DNA from: Rhodobacterales bacterium HKCCE3408
Lineage (GTDB): Bacteria > Pseudomonadota > Alphaproteobacteria > Rhodobacterales > Rhodobacteraceae
Assembly (NCBI GenBank): GCA_015689705.1
Contig: WVSN01000003.1
Coordinates: 248,001-312,000, forward strand
Reading direction: 5' to 3'
Length of the DNA stretch: 64,000 nt
Shown here: piece by piece, positions 16,685 through 24,546 of the stretch
Layout of the letters: each line of letters starts with the position of its first letter
Numbering within the stretch: the stretch's first letter is position 1
Translations under genes and position numbers: made by a program
The notes under the pieces: model-generated
Seen by the model: only the letters and a program-made list of their open reading frames with translations
The model's database searches: none
What the model was told of the DNA's origin: nothing

Positions 16685-17890
16685 TCAGGTCACGGCGCAC
16701 TTAATCGCCACGGCGGCGCGCTGGTTCGCGATGATCCCACCGACGCGGGTCCGGTAGTAGATTTTCACGAAGCCCGGCGTGGTGATGTTGTCGTCAACGG
16801 TGATCCGCATCCCCGAGGAGTGCTGCGCGAACACGTAGGCCTTGCGGAAATCGCCGAAGAGGACCGGGTGCGCGTTCGTCCCGATATCCGGCATCGCCTC
16901 GTCGATCTCGACGCGGTAGCCGAGGAGGGTCGCCGGCATGCCCGCCTGAAGGCTCGGCTGAAGGAGCTGCCGACCGTCCATGTCGCGCCACTTGGCGATG
17001 ACCTTGGCCGTCGACGAGTTCATGAGCCAAGTGGCCGCGGCGCGGTCCTGTGCCTTCAGCGAATAGATCGCGTCATGGAAGACCCCCATCGGATCGAGCG
17101 AAGGCGACCCGCCTGCGGCGGGATCTTCACCGAACGACGAAGCGAAGCCGGTCGGCACGTAGAGAAGCGCGGCGTCGTCCGGCGGCGGCGAGGCGTCGAG
17201 ATCGGCGACGGGTGCCGTGTTCAGGATGCCGGTCGGCTTGTTCGATCCGTTGCCTGCGATCAGCGACGTGCCGATTGCGAGGGCCAGCTCATCGCCCACC
17301 GAACGTGTCAGCCACCCCTGAACGTCGAACGCGCTGTCGCCGAGGAGCTCCTCGGTCGCGGTCACGTAGCTGTAGACCGTGCCGAAGGTCGGCTTGCGCT
17401 CGATGAACGTCGGCTCGTCGGTGCCGGAGCGCGAGGAGCCCTCGCCGACCCACACAGAGGAGGCGTTGTTCTGGTTGATCGGAAACTTTACGTCGCCCGA
17501 TGAGACCGTCACCGAGGTCGCAAGGCGCGCCATCGCGGTCAGGTCCTTGGCGACGTCGAACATCTGCCCGAGGAGGATTTCGGGCACGAGCACCCCACCG
17601 GCGGCGTCGGACGTCCCGGCGGCGGTCTTCTGCTCGATCGCCTTCAGCTCGGCCTTCACGCCCGCGTCGGAGCGGTGGCGCAGATGCCGGGTGAAGAGGT
17701 CGACGTGCTCGCGTTGCTCCGGCGTCATGCCGTCGTGAGCACCGCCCCGAGCGGCGGCCCGGGCCTGCTGCAATTCGAACTTGCCGAACTTCTTCGAGAG
17801 TTCGTCGAGGTCTCCTTGCAGCGTCTCGGCCAGCTCGGCGCGGCTGTTGATCTCGTCGAGCTTGGCGCGAATTTGTTCAATCGTGTCCAT
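16685..17890 (-). CDS. HK97-family phage major capsid protein
   Basis: A 401-residue HK97-fold capsid protein. Residues 1-95 form a charged, helical delta (scaffold) domain. The mature start is likely near AGTSDAAGGVLVPEIL. Family segments follow: VSSGDVKFPI, VGEGSSRSGTDEPTF, a tryptophan-containing helix FDVQGWLTRSVGDELA, and the C-terminal RVGGIIANQRAAVAIK. The gene starts 1 base after the protease stop, the usual protease-capsid order. It is apparently intact, so particles could form, though no portal or terminase accompanies it. Confidence 0.95.
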   Translation of the reverse strand: MDTIEQIRAKLDEINSRAELAETLQGDLDELSKKFGKFELQQARAAARGGAHDGMTPEQREHVDLFTRHLRHRSDAGVKAELKAIEQKTAAGTSDAAGGVLVPEILLGQMFDVAKDLTAMARLATSVTVSSGDVKFPINQNNASSVWVGEGSSRSGTDEPTFIERKPTFGTVYSYVTATEELLGDSAFDVQGWLTRSVGDELALAIGTSLIAGNGSNKPTGILNTAPVADLDASPPPDDAALLYVPTGFASSFGEDPAAGGSPSLDPMGVFHDAIYSLKAQDRAAATWLMNSSTAKVIAKWRDMDGRQLLQPSLQAGMPATLLGYRVEIDEAMPDIGTNAHPVLFGDFRKAYVFAQHSSGMRITVDDNITTPGFVKIYYRTRVGGIIANQRAAVAIKCAVT

Positions 17891-17891
17891 G

Positions 17892-18563
17892 TTAGTTTCC
17901 TTTCACGCCGAGAAGCTCGGCGATTGCTTTCAGGGATCGCTTCTCGGCCGCTTTTCGTGCGGCGCGGAGGCGGGATTGTTCGAACTCGGCGGGATCGAGG
18001 CCCTTGAGCATGGGCCATCCCCCCGCGACGATCTTTGACGCGGCCCGGTAGGGCACCCCGAGATCGCGGAGGGCGTCGCGCAGCTCGGTGGCTGAGCCGA
18101 TCGACTTCACACTCGTGATCCGGGCGTCTTCGTTCGCCGGGATCGCGACCGCGCTGACCTCATAGAGATCGAGCTCGGTGAGGGTGCGAATGCCGGTCTT
18201 GTGGTTGATCGAGGCACCGCCTTTGGCGACACGAAACCCGATCGACAAGCCGTCCAGATCGCCCGCACGGAGCATCTCGAATGCCTCGCTCCCCTCTTTC
18301 GAGCGGGTGTTGAGCTGGCCCTTCACCCGAAGCCCTTTGCCGTCCTCGGCGATCTCGATGAACTTCCCGATCGGGCGGTTCTGATCGTGGCCGAAGAGGA
18401 ACGCGGGTTTGCGGGCCTTCAGGCTTTCGGCGAAAGCACCTTTGACGACGACGTCGCCATAGCTGTCCCGAACCCCGAAAACAGAGCCATACCCCTCGAC
18501 GATCCCGGCGGCGGTCGCGCGGGCTTCGAGCGGCAATCCTAGATGCAAGTCGTCAGCCGACAT
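17892..18563 (-). CDS. HK97-family prohead protease
   Basis: A 223-residue U35-type serine protease that matures the capsid shell. The catalytic histidine is in FLFGHDQNRPIG and the serine in LDGLSIGFRV, with EVSAVAIPAN further on. The start at 18563 has GAGGTG 6 bases upstream; an ATG four codons earlier lacks one. The C-terminal 60 residues are basic and helical. It is followed directly by the capsid gene. A 141-base gap upstream may hold a late promoter. Confidence 0.93.
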   Translation of the reverse strand: MSADDLHLGLPLEARATAAGIVEGYGSVFGVRDSYGDVVVKGAFAESLKARKPAFLFGHDQNRPIGKFIEIAEDGKGLRVKGQLNTRSKEGSEAFEMLRAGDLDGLSIGFRVAKGGASINHKTGIRTLTELDLYEVSAVAIPANEDARITSVKSIGSATELRDALRDLGVPYRAASKIVAGGWPMLKGLDPAEFEQSRLRAARKAAEKRSLKAIAELLGVKGN

Positions 18564-18704
18564 GGCGCACCTCATGCGTTGAGTTCAAAGCTGTATTGGA
18601 GGTCGCGAGACTGCGGGTCGCCCGGGGGCTGACTGCGTCATGTCACGGCGGCTACGAGAACTCGCCGAGGCGTGCGCAGAGAATCTCACGAGCGGCCCGC
18701 ATGG

Positions 18705-18884
18705 TCAACGCTTGAACGAATAGGTGCCGATGCCCCCGCCTCGGACGATCTTGGCGATCTCGACGAGCTCCTCGGCGGCTTTGCCTTTGCCGATCAGATC
18801 GGCGAGCTCCTGGGCCTTCGCGGCGATCTCTTGGCCGAGGTCGTCGGCTCGGCTCAGGGTGTCGGTTTGTTGTGCAGACATCAT
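18705..18884 (-). CDS. 59-residue helical protein of the satellite
   Basis: Starts MMSAQQTDTLSRADDLGQEI and ends GGGIGTYSFKR, with a GAGGAG ribosome site 8 bases upstream. The middle (KAAEELVEIAKIV) resembles the C-terminal AIEELLEIAETIG of the next gene upstream, so the two may share a fold or ancestry. It is predominantly alpha-helical. Function unknown; its position between replication and capsid genes could suit a regulator or capsid-size factor, but that is speculation. Confidence 0.55.
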   Translation of the reverse strand: MMSAQQTDTLSRADDLGQEIAAKAQELADLIGKGKAAEELVEIAKIVRGGGIGTYSFKR

Positions 18885-18895
18885 GATTTTTCTCC

Positions 18896-19150
18896 TCAGT
18901 TTGGCCGGGGCTTGCTGCGCTCGATCGGCAGCCCTGCCTCGCGCCCGATGGTCTCGGCGATTTCGAGGAGCTCCTCGATCGCCTGCGCTGCCCCGAATTT
19001 CTCAGCGGTCAGCCGGGCGATGACGAATTGCAGGGCCACGAGACCGCGCTCGTCATAGTGCTGCAAAAGGCCGGCCCACTTCTCCGAGAACCGCGCAAGG
19101 GCAGCCTCGCTCTCGGCTTCGTTAGGTCTTTTGTGCGTTCGATCGTCCAT
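18896..19150 (-). CDS. 84-residue helical protein of the satellite
   Basis: Starts MDDRTHKRPNEAESEAALAR and is almost wholly helical and charged; it includes LQFVIARLTAEKFGAAQA. A GGAAAGGA sequence lies 9 bases before the ATG. A longer in-frame version would read through the repeat cluster upstream and begin with GTG, giving low-complexity HLPHLPHL, so it was not used. The gap to the next gene is 11 bases. No family was recognised. Confidence 0.55.
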   Translation of the reverse strand: MDDRTHKRPNEAESEAALARFSEKWAGLLQHYDERGLVALQFVIARLTAEKFGAAQAIEELLEIAETIGREAGLPIERSKPRPN

Positions 19151-19201
19151 GGCTTCGGGTCCTTTCCGGGGTTCCATTGCCCCCATCGCGGCGAGCGGCT
19201 C

Positions 19202-19459
19202 CTCACCTTCCTCACCTTTTTGCCTACGCGCAGTTGAGCCTATGTGTTGGGCCTCTTCAGTGTTGTTTTTCCCCCCTAGGCTGAACCTAGAAAAAAGGTG
19301 AGGAAGGTGAGGAAGGTGAGGCAATGCTTTAGGATCAGTCACTTGGCCGCCTCACCTTTTGGGCCTGCCTCACCTACCAAGGTGAGCAGCCGCTGGGACC
19401 GGGCGACCGCCTCCTCACCTTCGGCCAGCGCAGAGGCGATTTCGTCGCGCAAAGGTGAG
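19202..19459. repeat. Cluster of ten AGGTGAG/CTCACCT repeats, candidate replication origin
   Basis: Copies on the plus strand as CTCACCT start at 19202, 19211, 19351, 19369 and 19414, and as AGGTGAG at 19296, 19305, 19314, 19380 and 19453. The three at 19296-19320 have a 9-base period, as do the first two. The two tandem groups form a roughly 20-bp inverted repeat around about 75 bases containing a CCTAG...CCTAG pair and poly-C/poly-A tracts. The cluster sits at the 3' end of the primase gene. Iterons for a replication protein are the best reading. Confidence 0.6.
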
Positions 19460-21729
19460 GAGCCCATTCGGACCACGTAAACGACGTGGTTTTCCTTCCG
19501 CTCTCCGGTTCCCACGGTGATGCGATCGAGCCGCCGGAACCCGGCGTGAGCGAGCACGGTATTGACGGCCTTGTCGGACGGCACCCGGTGGCGCGTGTCG
19601 GCGTCGAAAGCGACTTGCGCGAGGTGCGCCTTGATCTGCTTAGTGGAGACCCACCGCTTGCTCTGCACGAAGTCAAGTACGGCCTCGGAACACGCCGGGA
19701 GCCCGCCCTCGATCGCCGCCCGCAGGTCCGGGCTAGCCGGGGCGTTCATCCGGGGGCGCACGCGCGTGTGCGGGCGGTTCATAAGGTAGCCCGCGACCGC
19801 CTCGGCACCGCCGGCGTCGAGCCATCCCCAGAGCTTCTCGAAGTAGGCCGGGCGCGGTGGCTCCTCGACCTCGACCCGTTTGACCCAATAGCGGCGCTCG
19901 CCGGGGTCGATGTGCAGGCCGTCGATGTGGTTCGAGACAAAGACCATGTTGAGCTGGTTTTTGATCTCGACCGTGTCCCGGCCCATCGAGCGCAATGGGA
20001 TCGTGTCGGGCGGGGCGGCGATGTAGGTCTTGAGCGTCTCGCCGACCTCGGCCTTGTCCCGGCCTAGGAGCGCCGTCTCGTTGACCACGAGGAGTAGCTT
20101 GTCTTCGATCCACCCATTATGTGTATGGCCGAACTCGGCGAGGCGCAGATTGGCCCGCGCATGGGGTCCGAAGGCCTTCACGAGTGGCGCGAGGAGCGTG
20201 TCTTTGCCAAAGCCGTGCCCACCGACGATCACCGGCGCAAATCCGGCCTTTTCGCCAGGGTGCTGAAGTACGAACGCGAGCCAGTCGAGGAACGTTTCAG
20301 CGTCTTCGCCCAAGAGGTGCCGGGCGTGCTCAAGGTAGAGAGCGACGTCCTCCTCGGTGGCCTCTGGGAACTCGGGGAAGGCCTGCCAGAGGTTCAGCAC
20401 GTCGTCGACCACCTCGGGCTTGCCGGGCATGAGCTCGGCCCGCGCAAAGGCCGTCCCAAAGGTGCGCATATACGCGACCACCTTGTCGGCAGCCCACGGC
20501 GTCACCTTGCCCTTGCTCTCGGTCACGAAGGCCCGTTGCACCGTGTTCAGAAGCCCGGCATTGCCACGATCGAGAAACCGCCGGTCAAAGCGATCGCGCA
20601 GCCGATCCCCGGCCCAGACGAACCGTGCCTTGGCCTCCTGCTTCGTTCTGACGATCCCGACTGGCACGGGAAGGCTGCCGTCCTCCTCAGCCTCGACAGG
20701 ACGCTCGTCGCCCGGGGTCCATCCGCCCTCGCGAGCGAAATGCTTCCAGCTCCCGAGCCCGGTCTTCGCTCCTGAGGGTGTTCGTCTGCTCCAAACTTCG
20801 CTGAATTTGTCGACGTCGTGCTCGATCGTCGGGTGGCTCTCGCTCCACTCTTCGAGAAGCTCGCGCAGTTCATCGAGGCACCCCGGGTCCACGACCGCGA
20901 AATATTCCTTCGCCCCCCGGATCATCCCGATCCAGTCGCCGACCTCGTCGAACCGCGCGTCGTTCGCGACGTGTGCCACGATATCGCGGAACGTCTCGAA
21001 CTCGGTGCGACCGTGATCCAGCACCTGATCCTCGATCGTGCCCGTGTCTGGCGCCTCATGGTCCGGTGCGGCCCCCCGGCGCTCGACCATGAGATCGAAC
21101 AACGGCTGATCCCGCTCGGTGCCGTCTGCGATCGTGTTGAAGGTGATCGCACACGCGCTCCCCTTCGAGGAGACGAACCCGCCCGCGTCGCGCTTCTCCC
21201 CGGCGTGGTGGGCCTCGTCACCTCCCGCCCGGGGCATGAACACCCGCAAGCCGGTGCCGCTCGATGATATTTCGACGTAAGCCCCGGTCTCCTCGACCAT
21301 GCCGCCGATCTCTAGATCGTCGATGAACCGATCGGGGCCGACCACGTTATCGAAGTCGAGCGCCACGAGGGCCGATCCTTCCCGGGCGAAGTAGCCGATC
21401 GTATATGCTTCGACCTCGATCGGCGGCGGTGGCTTTTTGCCCGCCGCGATCGCCTCTTGTCGGCGCTTCTCGGCCCGCTCGTTGATCTCGTCGAGGGTGA
21501 AGAACTTCGGGATTTGCGAGAGATACTTCATCGCGTGGGCCAGCGTCATGTGCGCGGCCTTGTCCCGGTTGATCCAGATATAGGGCTTGTCGCCTATGGG
21601 GCGCTTGCCGCGCTTGCCGGTCTCGGGGTCGGGCTTGCCGATCGCGAAGATTAACCAATTTTGTTCGTCTCGGGCGAGCTCGAAGATCGCCGGGAAGCGT
21701 TGCGGGATCGAAATTTTGGGTTTAGTCAT
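19339..21729 (-). CDS. Primase-helicase (primase-polymerase N-terminus, DUF5906-like ATPase)
   Basis: A 796-residue replication protein. The N-terminal third looks like a primase-polymerase: ALDFDN with Asp125 and Asp127, then SSSGTGLRVF at ~155-164. The C-terminal half has a superfamily 3-like ATPase with Walker A GGHGFGKDTL at 503-512, a hydrophobic KLLLVVNET strand, and VFVSNHIDG with an arginine-rich PGERRYW. Such proteins prime and unwind DNA for autonomous replication of satellites and phages. Copies of AGGTGAG lie within its 3' end. No other DNA polymerase is present. Confidence 0.88.
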   Translation of the reverse strand: MTKPKISIPQRFPAIFELARDEQNWLIFAIGKPDPETGKRGKRPIGDKPYIWINRDKAAHMTLAHAMKYLSQIPKFFTLDEINERAEKRRQEAIAAGKKPPPPIEVEAYTIGYFAREGSALVALDFDNVVGPDRFIDDLEIGGMVEETGAYVEISSSGTGLRVFMPRAGGDEAHHAGEKRDAGGFVSSKGSACAITFNTIADGTERDQPLFDLMVERRGAAPDHEAPDTGTIEDQVLDHGRTEFETFRDIVAHVANDARFDEVGDWIGMIRGAKEYFAVVDPGCLDELRELLEEWSESHPTIEHDVDKFSEVWSRRTPSGAKTGLGSWKHFAREGGWTPGDERPVEAEEDGSLPVPVGIVRTKQEAKARFVWAGDRLRDRFDRRFLDRGNAGLLNTVQRAFVTESKGKVTPWAADKVVAYMRTFGTAFARAELMPGKPEVVDDVLNLWQAFPEFPEATEEDVALYLEHARHLLGEDAETFLDWLAFVLQHPGEKAGFAPVIVGGHGFGKDTLLAPLVKAFGPHARANLRLAEFGHTHNGWIEDKLLLVVNETALLGRDKAEVGETLKTYIAAPPDTIPLRSMGRDTVEIKNQLNMVFVSNHIDGLHIDPGERRYWVKRVEVEEPPRPAYFEKLWGWLDAGGAEAVAGYLMNRPHTRVRPRMNAPASPDLRAAIEGGLPACSEAVLDFVQSKRWVSTKQIKAHLAQVAFDADTRHRVPSDKAVNTVLAHAGFRRLDRITVGTGERKENHVVYVVRMGSSPLRDEIASALAEGEEAVARSQRLLTLVGEAGPKGEAAK

Positions 21730-21850
21730 CTGCCTGCCTGCAAAGCGGTTGTGGTGCCGTTGCGATCTGCTCGATCTTCGTGGGCCAGGGTCTGTCCTCG
21801 TGACCCGCTTCTCCGCCGCCCCCGGATGCCTACCCGGGGGCGGTTCCGTT

Positions 21851-22087
21851 TCAGGTCGGGGTCACGGCTTCGACCTCGTGCCGAAGCACGACGTCGCGGA
21901 TGACCTCGGCGCGATACCGGACGCTTCGCCCGATCCGCACGAAAGGGATCGACGGCCCGGCGTGCCGATCGGCTTCAAGCCATTTTTCGGATTTGCCGAG
22001 CGCCTCTGCTGCCTCGCGTGGGGTCAGCAGGCGCGGCATAGCGACCATGCTCGCGAACGGGTCGTCGGTGGGGGTGTCGGTGGTCAT
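21851..22087 (-). CDS. AlpA-like HTH protein (excisionase/activator type)
   Basis: A 78-residue protein with a MerR-like winged HTH: RLLTPREAAEALGKSEKWLE then PFVRIGRSVRYRAEVI. AlpA-like proteins act as excisionases or activate integrase genes. GGAGG lies 6 bases before the ATG at 22087; upstream in-frame ATGs lack a ribosome site. It sits between the integrase unit and the primase gene, the usual place in P4- and PICI-type elements. Confidence 0.8.
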   Translation of the reverse strand: MTTDTPTDDPFASMVAMPRLLTPREAAEALGKSEKWLEADRHAGPSIPFVRIGRSVRYRAEVIRDVVLRHEVEAVTPT

Positions 22088-22152
22088 TTCGGCCTCCATC
22101 AATGTGCGATGACAGAGGCCTAGCGAGCGGCGGTCGGGTACGTCCCGGGGTG

Positions 22153-22809
22153 TTACCCGACTTTCTTCGGGTTCGTGACGAATTTCTTGATCGTCTCGGG
22201 CGAAACGCCGAACTCCTGCCCCAATACCTGCCGGGTCTGGAACCACGTCCAGTGCGGCTTGTTGGTGGCCAGCTCATGCGCACGGCGTTGAGCTTCTGCG
22301 CCATGCTTTGTGGCAAAGCTGCCCGCGCGTCGGATCGCCGTACCGCGAGCAGAGGCCTTGAGCTGCGCCTCGCCGAGCGTCGCCTCGCGCAGGGCCTTCT
22401 GCCGGATTTCAAGCTCGCGTAGATCGTCGCCGAGCTGGAAAGCGTCGCGCAGGACCGTGGTCACGTCATCGCGCCGCAGCCCGTCAAGAAGGCGCATGCA
22501 GCGGTCAGCCATACGCGCGAGGAACCATGCGTCTTTGAGCGGCTCGGCGTTCTGCTCGATGTAGGTGCGACCGAGCGGGATGGACACGTTACCGCCCGCG
22601 AGGTCGGCGGCCATGTCCTCGGTTATGCGCCACGACCCATCGGGTGCGACGGTGATCCGGGCATCGAGCGGCGGCCAGCCCTGCGCCTGCAGCTCTTCGT
22701 CGAGCGCCGCGCGCAGCTCTGTGAGGGCCGCCGCGTCGTCGGGCGCCAGCTCGGTCGCGAGTTCGATCGTCTTCTCGGAGACGACGCCGAAGACGTCGCG
22801 GGCGATCAT
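22153..22809 (-). CDS. Unknown satellite protein coupled to integrase
   Basis: A 218-residue soluble, mostly helical protein. The middle is rich in charged helices (RELEIRQKALREATLGEAQL), and the C-terminus has an HTH-like GQEFGVSPETIKKFV. Its ATG overlaps the integrase stop (ATGA at 22806-22809), so the two are co-translated. A role in excision control or DNA binding is plausible, not shown. No family was recognised. Confidence 0.6.
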   Translation of the reverse strand: MIARDVFGVVSEKTIELATELAPDDAAALTELRAALDEELQAQGWPPLDARITVAPDGSWRITEDMAADLAGGNVSIPLGRTYIEQNAEPLKDAWFLARMADRCMRLLDGLRRDDVTTVLRDAFQLGDDLRELEIRQKALREATLGEAQLKASARGTAIRRAGSFATKHGAEAQRRAHELATNKPHWTWFQTRQVLGQEFGVSPETIKKFVTNPKKVG

Positions 22810-24086
22810 CGCGCCACCCCGCTGGAATTGCCTTTGGCAATCTCAGCGATCGACACCACGTTCTCGGTCGGGGCCGGGGTGAGCATGTGATCCTCGATCC
22901 GCTGCATGGCCCGGCGCATGTCGTCGAGGCCGACCGTGATATACCCCTCGGTCACGTCGCCGCCGGAAATGTGGTTCATCAGCCGCTTGACCGTGTAGCC
23001 CGGCAGGCCAATCCGGTTCGCGGTCGAGGCGAAGCTCCGGCGAAGATCGTGCGCCGTGACCCATAGCCCGGTGACGCCCTCGATCCGGCGATATGCAGCG
23101 CGCAGGTCGCTCGGCACACGGTCGGCCTTGTCGGAGAAGACCGCGAGGCCCGAGACCCGCCGGCGGTCCTTCAGAAGCGCGTGCAGGCGGCGCCCCACAG
23201 GCAGAACGTGCTCTTGCCGGTTCTTCGTGTGGCGAAAGGTGATCGTGCCGGTGTCGAGGTCCACGTCGCGCCAGGTGAGAGGTTGGAAGGCGTCCTTCTC
23301 GTTGCCAAGCGCTTCTGCCAATCGGCAGCCGGTCAGGAGCATGAACATCAGCGCGTCACGGATTTCGTTGTCGTGTCGCAGGCCCGCGAGCTGCTCCTGC
23401 ACCGCCGCGATCCAATCCACGATCCGGTCGTTGGGCAGGTGACGCTTCCGGGGCTTCACCTCGGCCCATGCGGAGGCGCGGTTAAGGCGGTCGACCGGGT
23501 TCCGCGCGATCACGGGATCGTCGTCGGTGTCGACCATGATGTGCCCGAACGCGGCGCGCAGGTAGCGGCAGGCGAGGTTAGCCTGCGCGGGGCTTGTCTT
23601 CGCGAGCTCGGCGTGGCGTTTGCGGACCATGTCGCCCGTGATCTCCGTCACTGGCAGGGCAAGCCAATCGGAGAACCGGCGCTCGGCCTTGCGAATGTCG
23701 CGGATTGTCTGTGGTGATTTTTGGCCGCCCCTACCGCCGCCCTTCTTCTTTGGGGCGTCGACATACATGTCGAAGGCGTCGGCGAGCGTCAAAGCTCGTG
23801 CCTGAGCCGCCTTAGCCTCGGCGATCGGGTCGATCCCTTGCGCGATCTGCGCGACGTATTCCTCGGCCTTGCGGCGCGCCTGATCGGCTGACAGGTCGTC
23901 GGCGCGACCGATCGAAATGCGGAGGCTGCGGCCATGGAGCTTGCGTTGCAGGAAGTAGCTCTTTGCCCCGCCGGGGGAGACCAGCACCCCGAACCCGCGC
24001 AGGCTCGTGTCCCACACGCGGACCTGTTTCTCGCCGGGTTGCAGGGCCTGGACCGAAGTCTTCGTGAACCGGATTTTCGTCGTCAT
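22806..24086 (-). CDS. P4-type tyrosine integrase
   Basis: A 426-residue integrase. The N-terminal DUF4102-like arm-binding domain contains RVWDTSLRGFGVLVSPGG and GRSLRISIG. The catalytic domain shows LTGCRLAE (Arg), FRHTKNRQ (Lys), HDLRRSFAS (His-x-x-Arg), MNHISGG (His) and GYITVGL (Tyr). The start at 24086 follows GGAGG 7 bases upstream. The putative arm sites at 24108-24128 are just upstream of the gene, so it may repress itself. It lies next to attR, away from the intact tRNA gene. Confidence 0.95.
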   Translation of the reverse strand: MTTKIRFTKTSVQALQPGEKQVRVWDTSLRGFGVLVSPGGAKSYFLQRKLHGRSLRISIGRADDLSADQARRKAEEYVAQIAQGIDPIAEAKAAQARALTLADAFDMYVDAPKKKGGGRGGQKSPQTIRDIRKAERRFSDWLALPVTEITGDMVRKRHAELAKTSPAQANLACRYLRAAFGHIMVDTDDDPVIARNPVDRLNRASAWAEVKPRKRHLPNDRIVDWIAAVQEQLAGLRHDNEIRDALMFMLLTGCRLAEALGNEKDAFQPLTWRDVDLDTGTITFRHTKNRQEHVLPVGRRLHALLKDRRRVSGLAVFSDKADRVPSDLRAAYRRIEGVTGLWVTAHDLRRSFASTANRIGLPGYTVKRLMNHISGGDVTEGYITVGLDDMRRAMQRIEDHMLTPAPTENVVSIAEIAKGNSSGVAR

Positions 24087-24107
24087 CTGATCGCCTCCGC
24101 GCACCGA

Positions 24108-24230
24108 TTATGCACCCTATATGCACCCACTTGAGCTAGGGCAGCCGAGGGCGCGCAGGGGATTACTAGGCAATCATGACCAATAAAACAAGACCGAAAA
24201 GGGGGTGCATAGGGAAGCCGGGGGGTGCCT
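24108..24230. repeat. Right-end arm-type sites, direct and inverted ATGCACCC octamers
   Basis: ATGCACCC occurs at 24110-24117 and 24121-24128 (11 bases apart, as at the left end), and in inverted form as GGGTGCAT at 24203-24210 with a variant GGGTGCCT at 24223-24230. The array lies between the integrase start and attR, the usual location of integrase or excisionase arm sites. Confidence 0.6.
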
Positions 24231-24249
24231 AGGGGAGCGGTAAAGGGGG

Positions 24250-24302
24250 TTCAAAATCCCCCGCCGCAAGGCTTGTCGGTTCGAGTCCGACCGCGGGTAC
24301 CA
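24250..24302 (+). repeat. attR: right 53-bp attachment repeat
   Basis: An exact copy of 14167-14219, that is, the 3' half of tRNA-Leu from the anticodon loop to CCA. It has no 5' half, so it is not a second tRNA gene. The chromosomal sequence resumes at 24303. The 24303-24546 stretch holds a small hairpin near 24331 and the mobA-side hairpin, and no gene that I can support. Confidence 0.95.
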
Positions 24303-24504
24303 GATCAAGGCATGGCGGCGGAGCCACAGCGCCGCGCTAAATGCGGCGTCGTCGCATCCGGCCCTTGGGAGATTATCGGACTATAGATATCTTACAGGCG
24401 ACCCATCTGGGGTGGGTCTGCTGCGTCCGCCGCTGCCGGTTTGGCCATGGGTCCGGGGAAGGACCGGGTCTCTCGGGCGATGCAGGCAGGACCGAGGACA
24501 ACGA

Positions 24505-24536
24505 GGCCGCGCCGCACCGAAAAGGTCGGCGCGGCC
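24505..24536 (-). terminator. Hairpin after the MobA-like gene
   Basis: A 9-bp stem GGCCGCGCC/GGCGCGGCC (24505-24513 with 24528-24536), whose loop can extend with an inner ACC/GGT pairing, lies 10 bases past the stop of the gene ending at 24547. There is no U-tract on that side. Confidence 0.5.
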
Positions 24537-24546
24537 GACTTGTTCT

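Larger units (their letters stand above)
14167..24302. mobile_element. Integrated phage-satellite-like element in tRNA-Leu
   Basis: About 10.1 kb between two 53-bp tRNA-derived repeats. Minus-strand core, right to left: integrase, an unknown protein coupled to it, an AlpA-like HTH protein, primase-helicase, two small helical proteins, HK97 prohead protease and major capsid protein. The left end carries cargo of lower GC. No portal, terminase, connector, tail, lysis or conjugation gene is recognisable. This is most like a phage satellite (compare capsid-forming PICIs, which carry packaging genes as well). A decayed prophage is the main alternative, but the remaining genes are intact and tightly packed. 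Confidence 0.85.

Noticed and set aside
19296-19320. A CRISPR array
   Set aside because: Units are 9 bases with no unique spacers; they fit iterons better.
18896-19342. A 148-residue version of the 84-residue satellite protein
   Set aside because: It would start with GTG and translate the repeat cluster into HLPHLPHL; the ATG at 19150 has a better ribosome site.
24250-24302. A second tRNA-Leu
   Set aside because: Only the 3' half is present; the bases upstream do not form D-arm or acceptor stem. It is attR.
14167-24302. A complete prophage or an integrative conjugative element
   Set aside because: There are no tail, terminase, portal or lysis genes, and no relaxase or type IV secretion genes.
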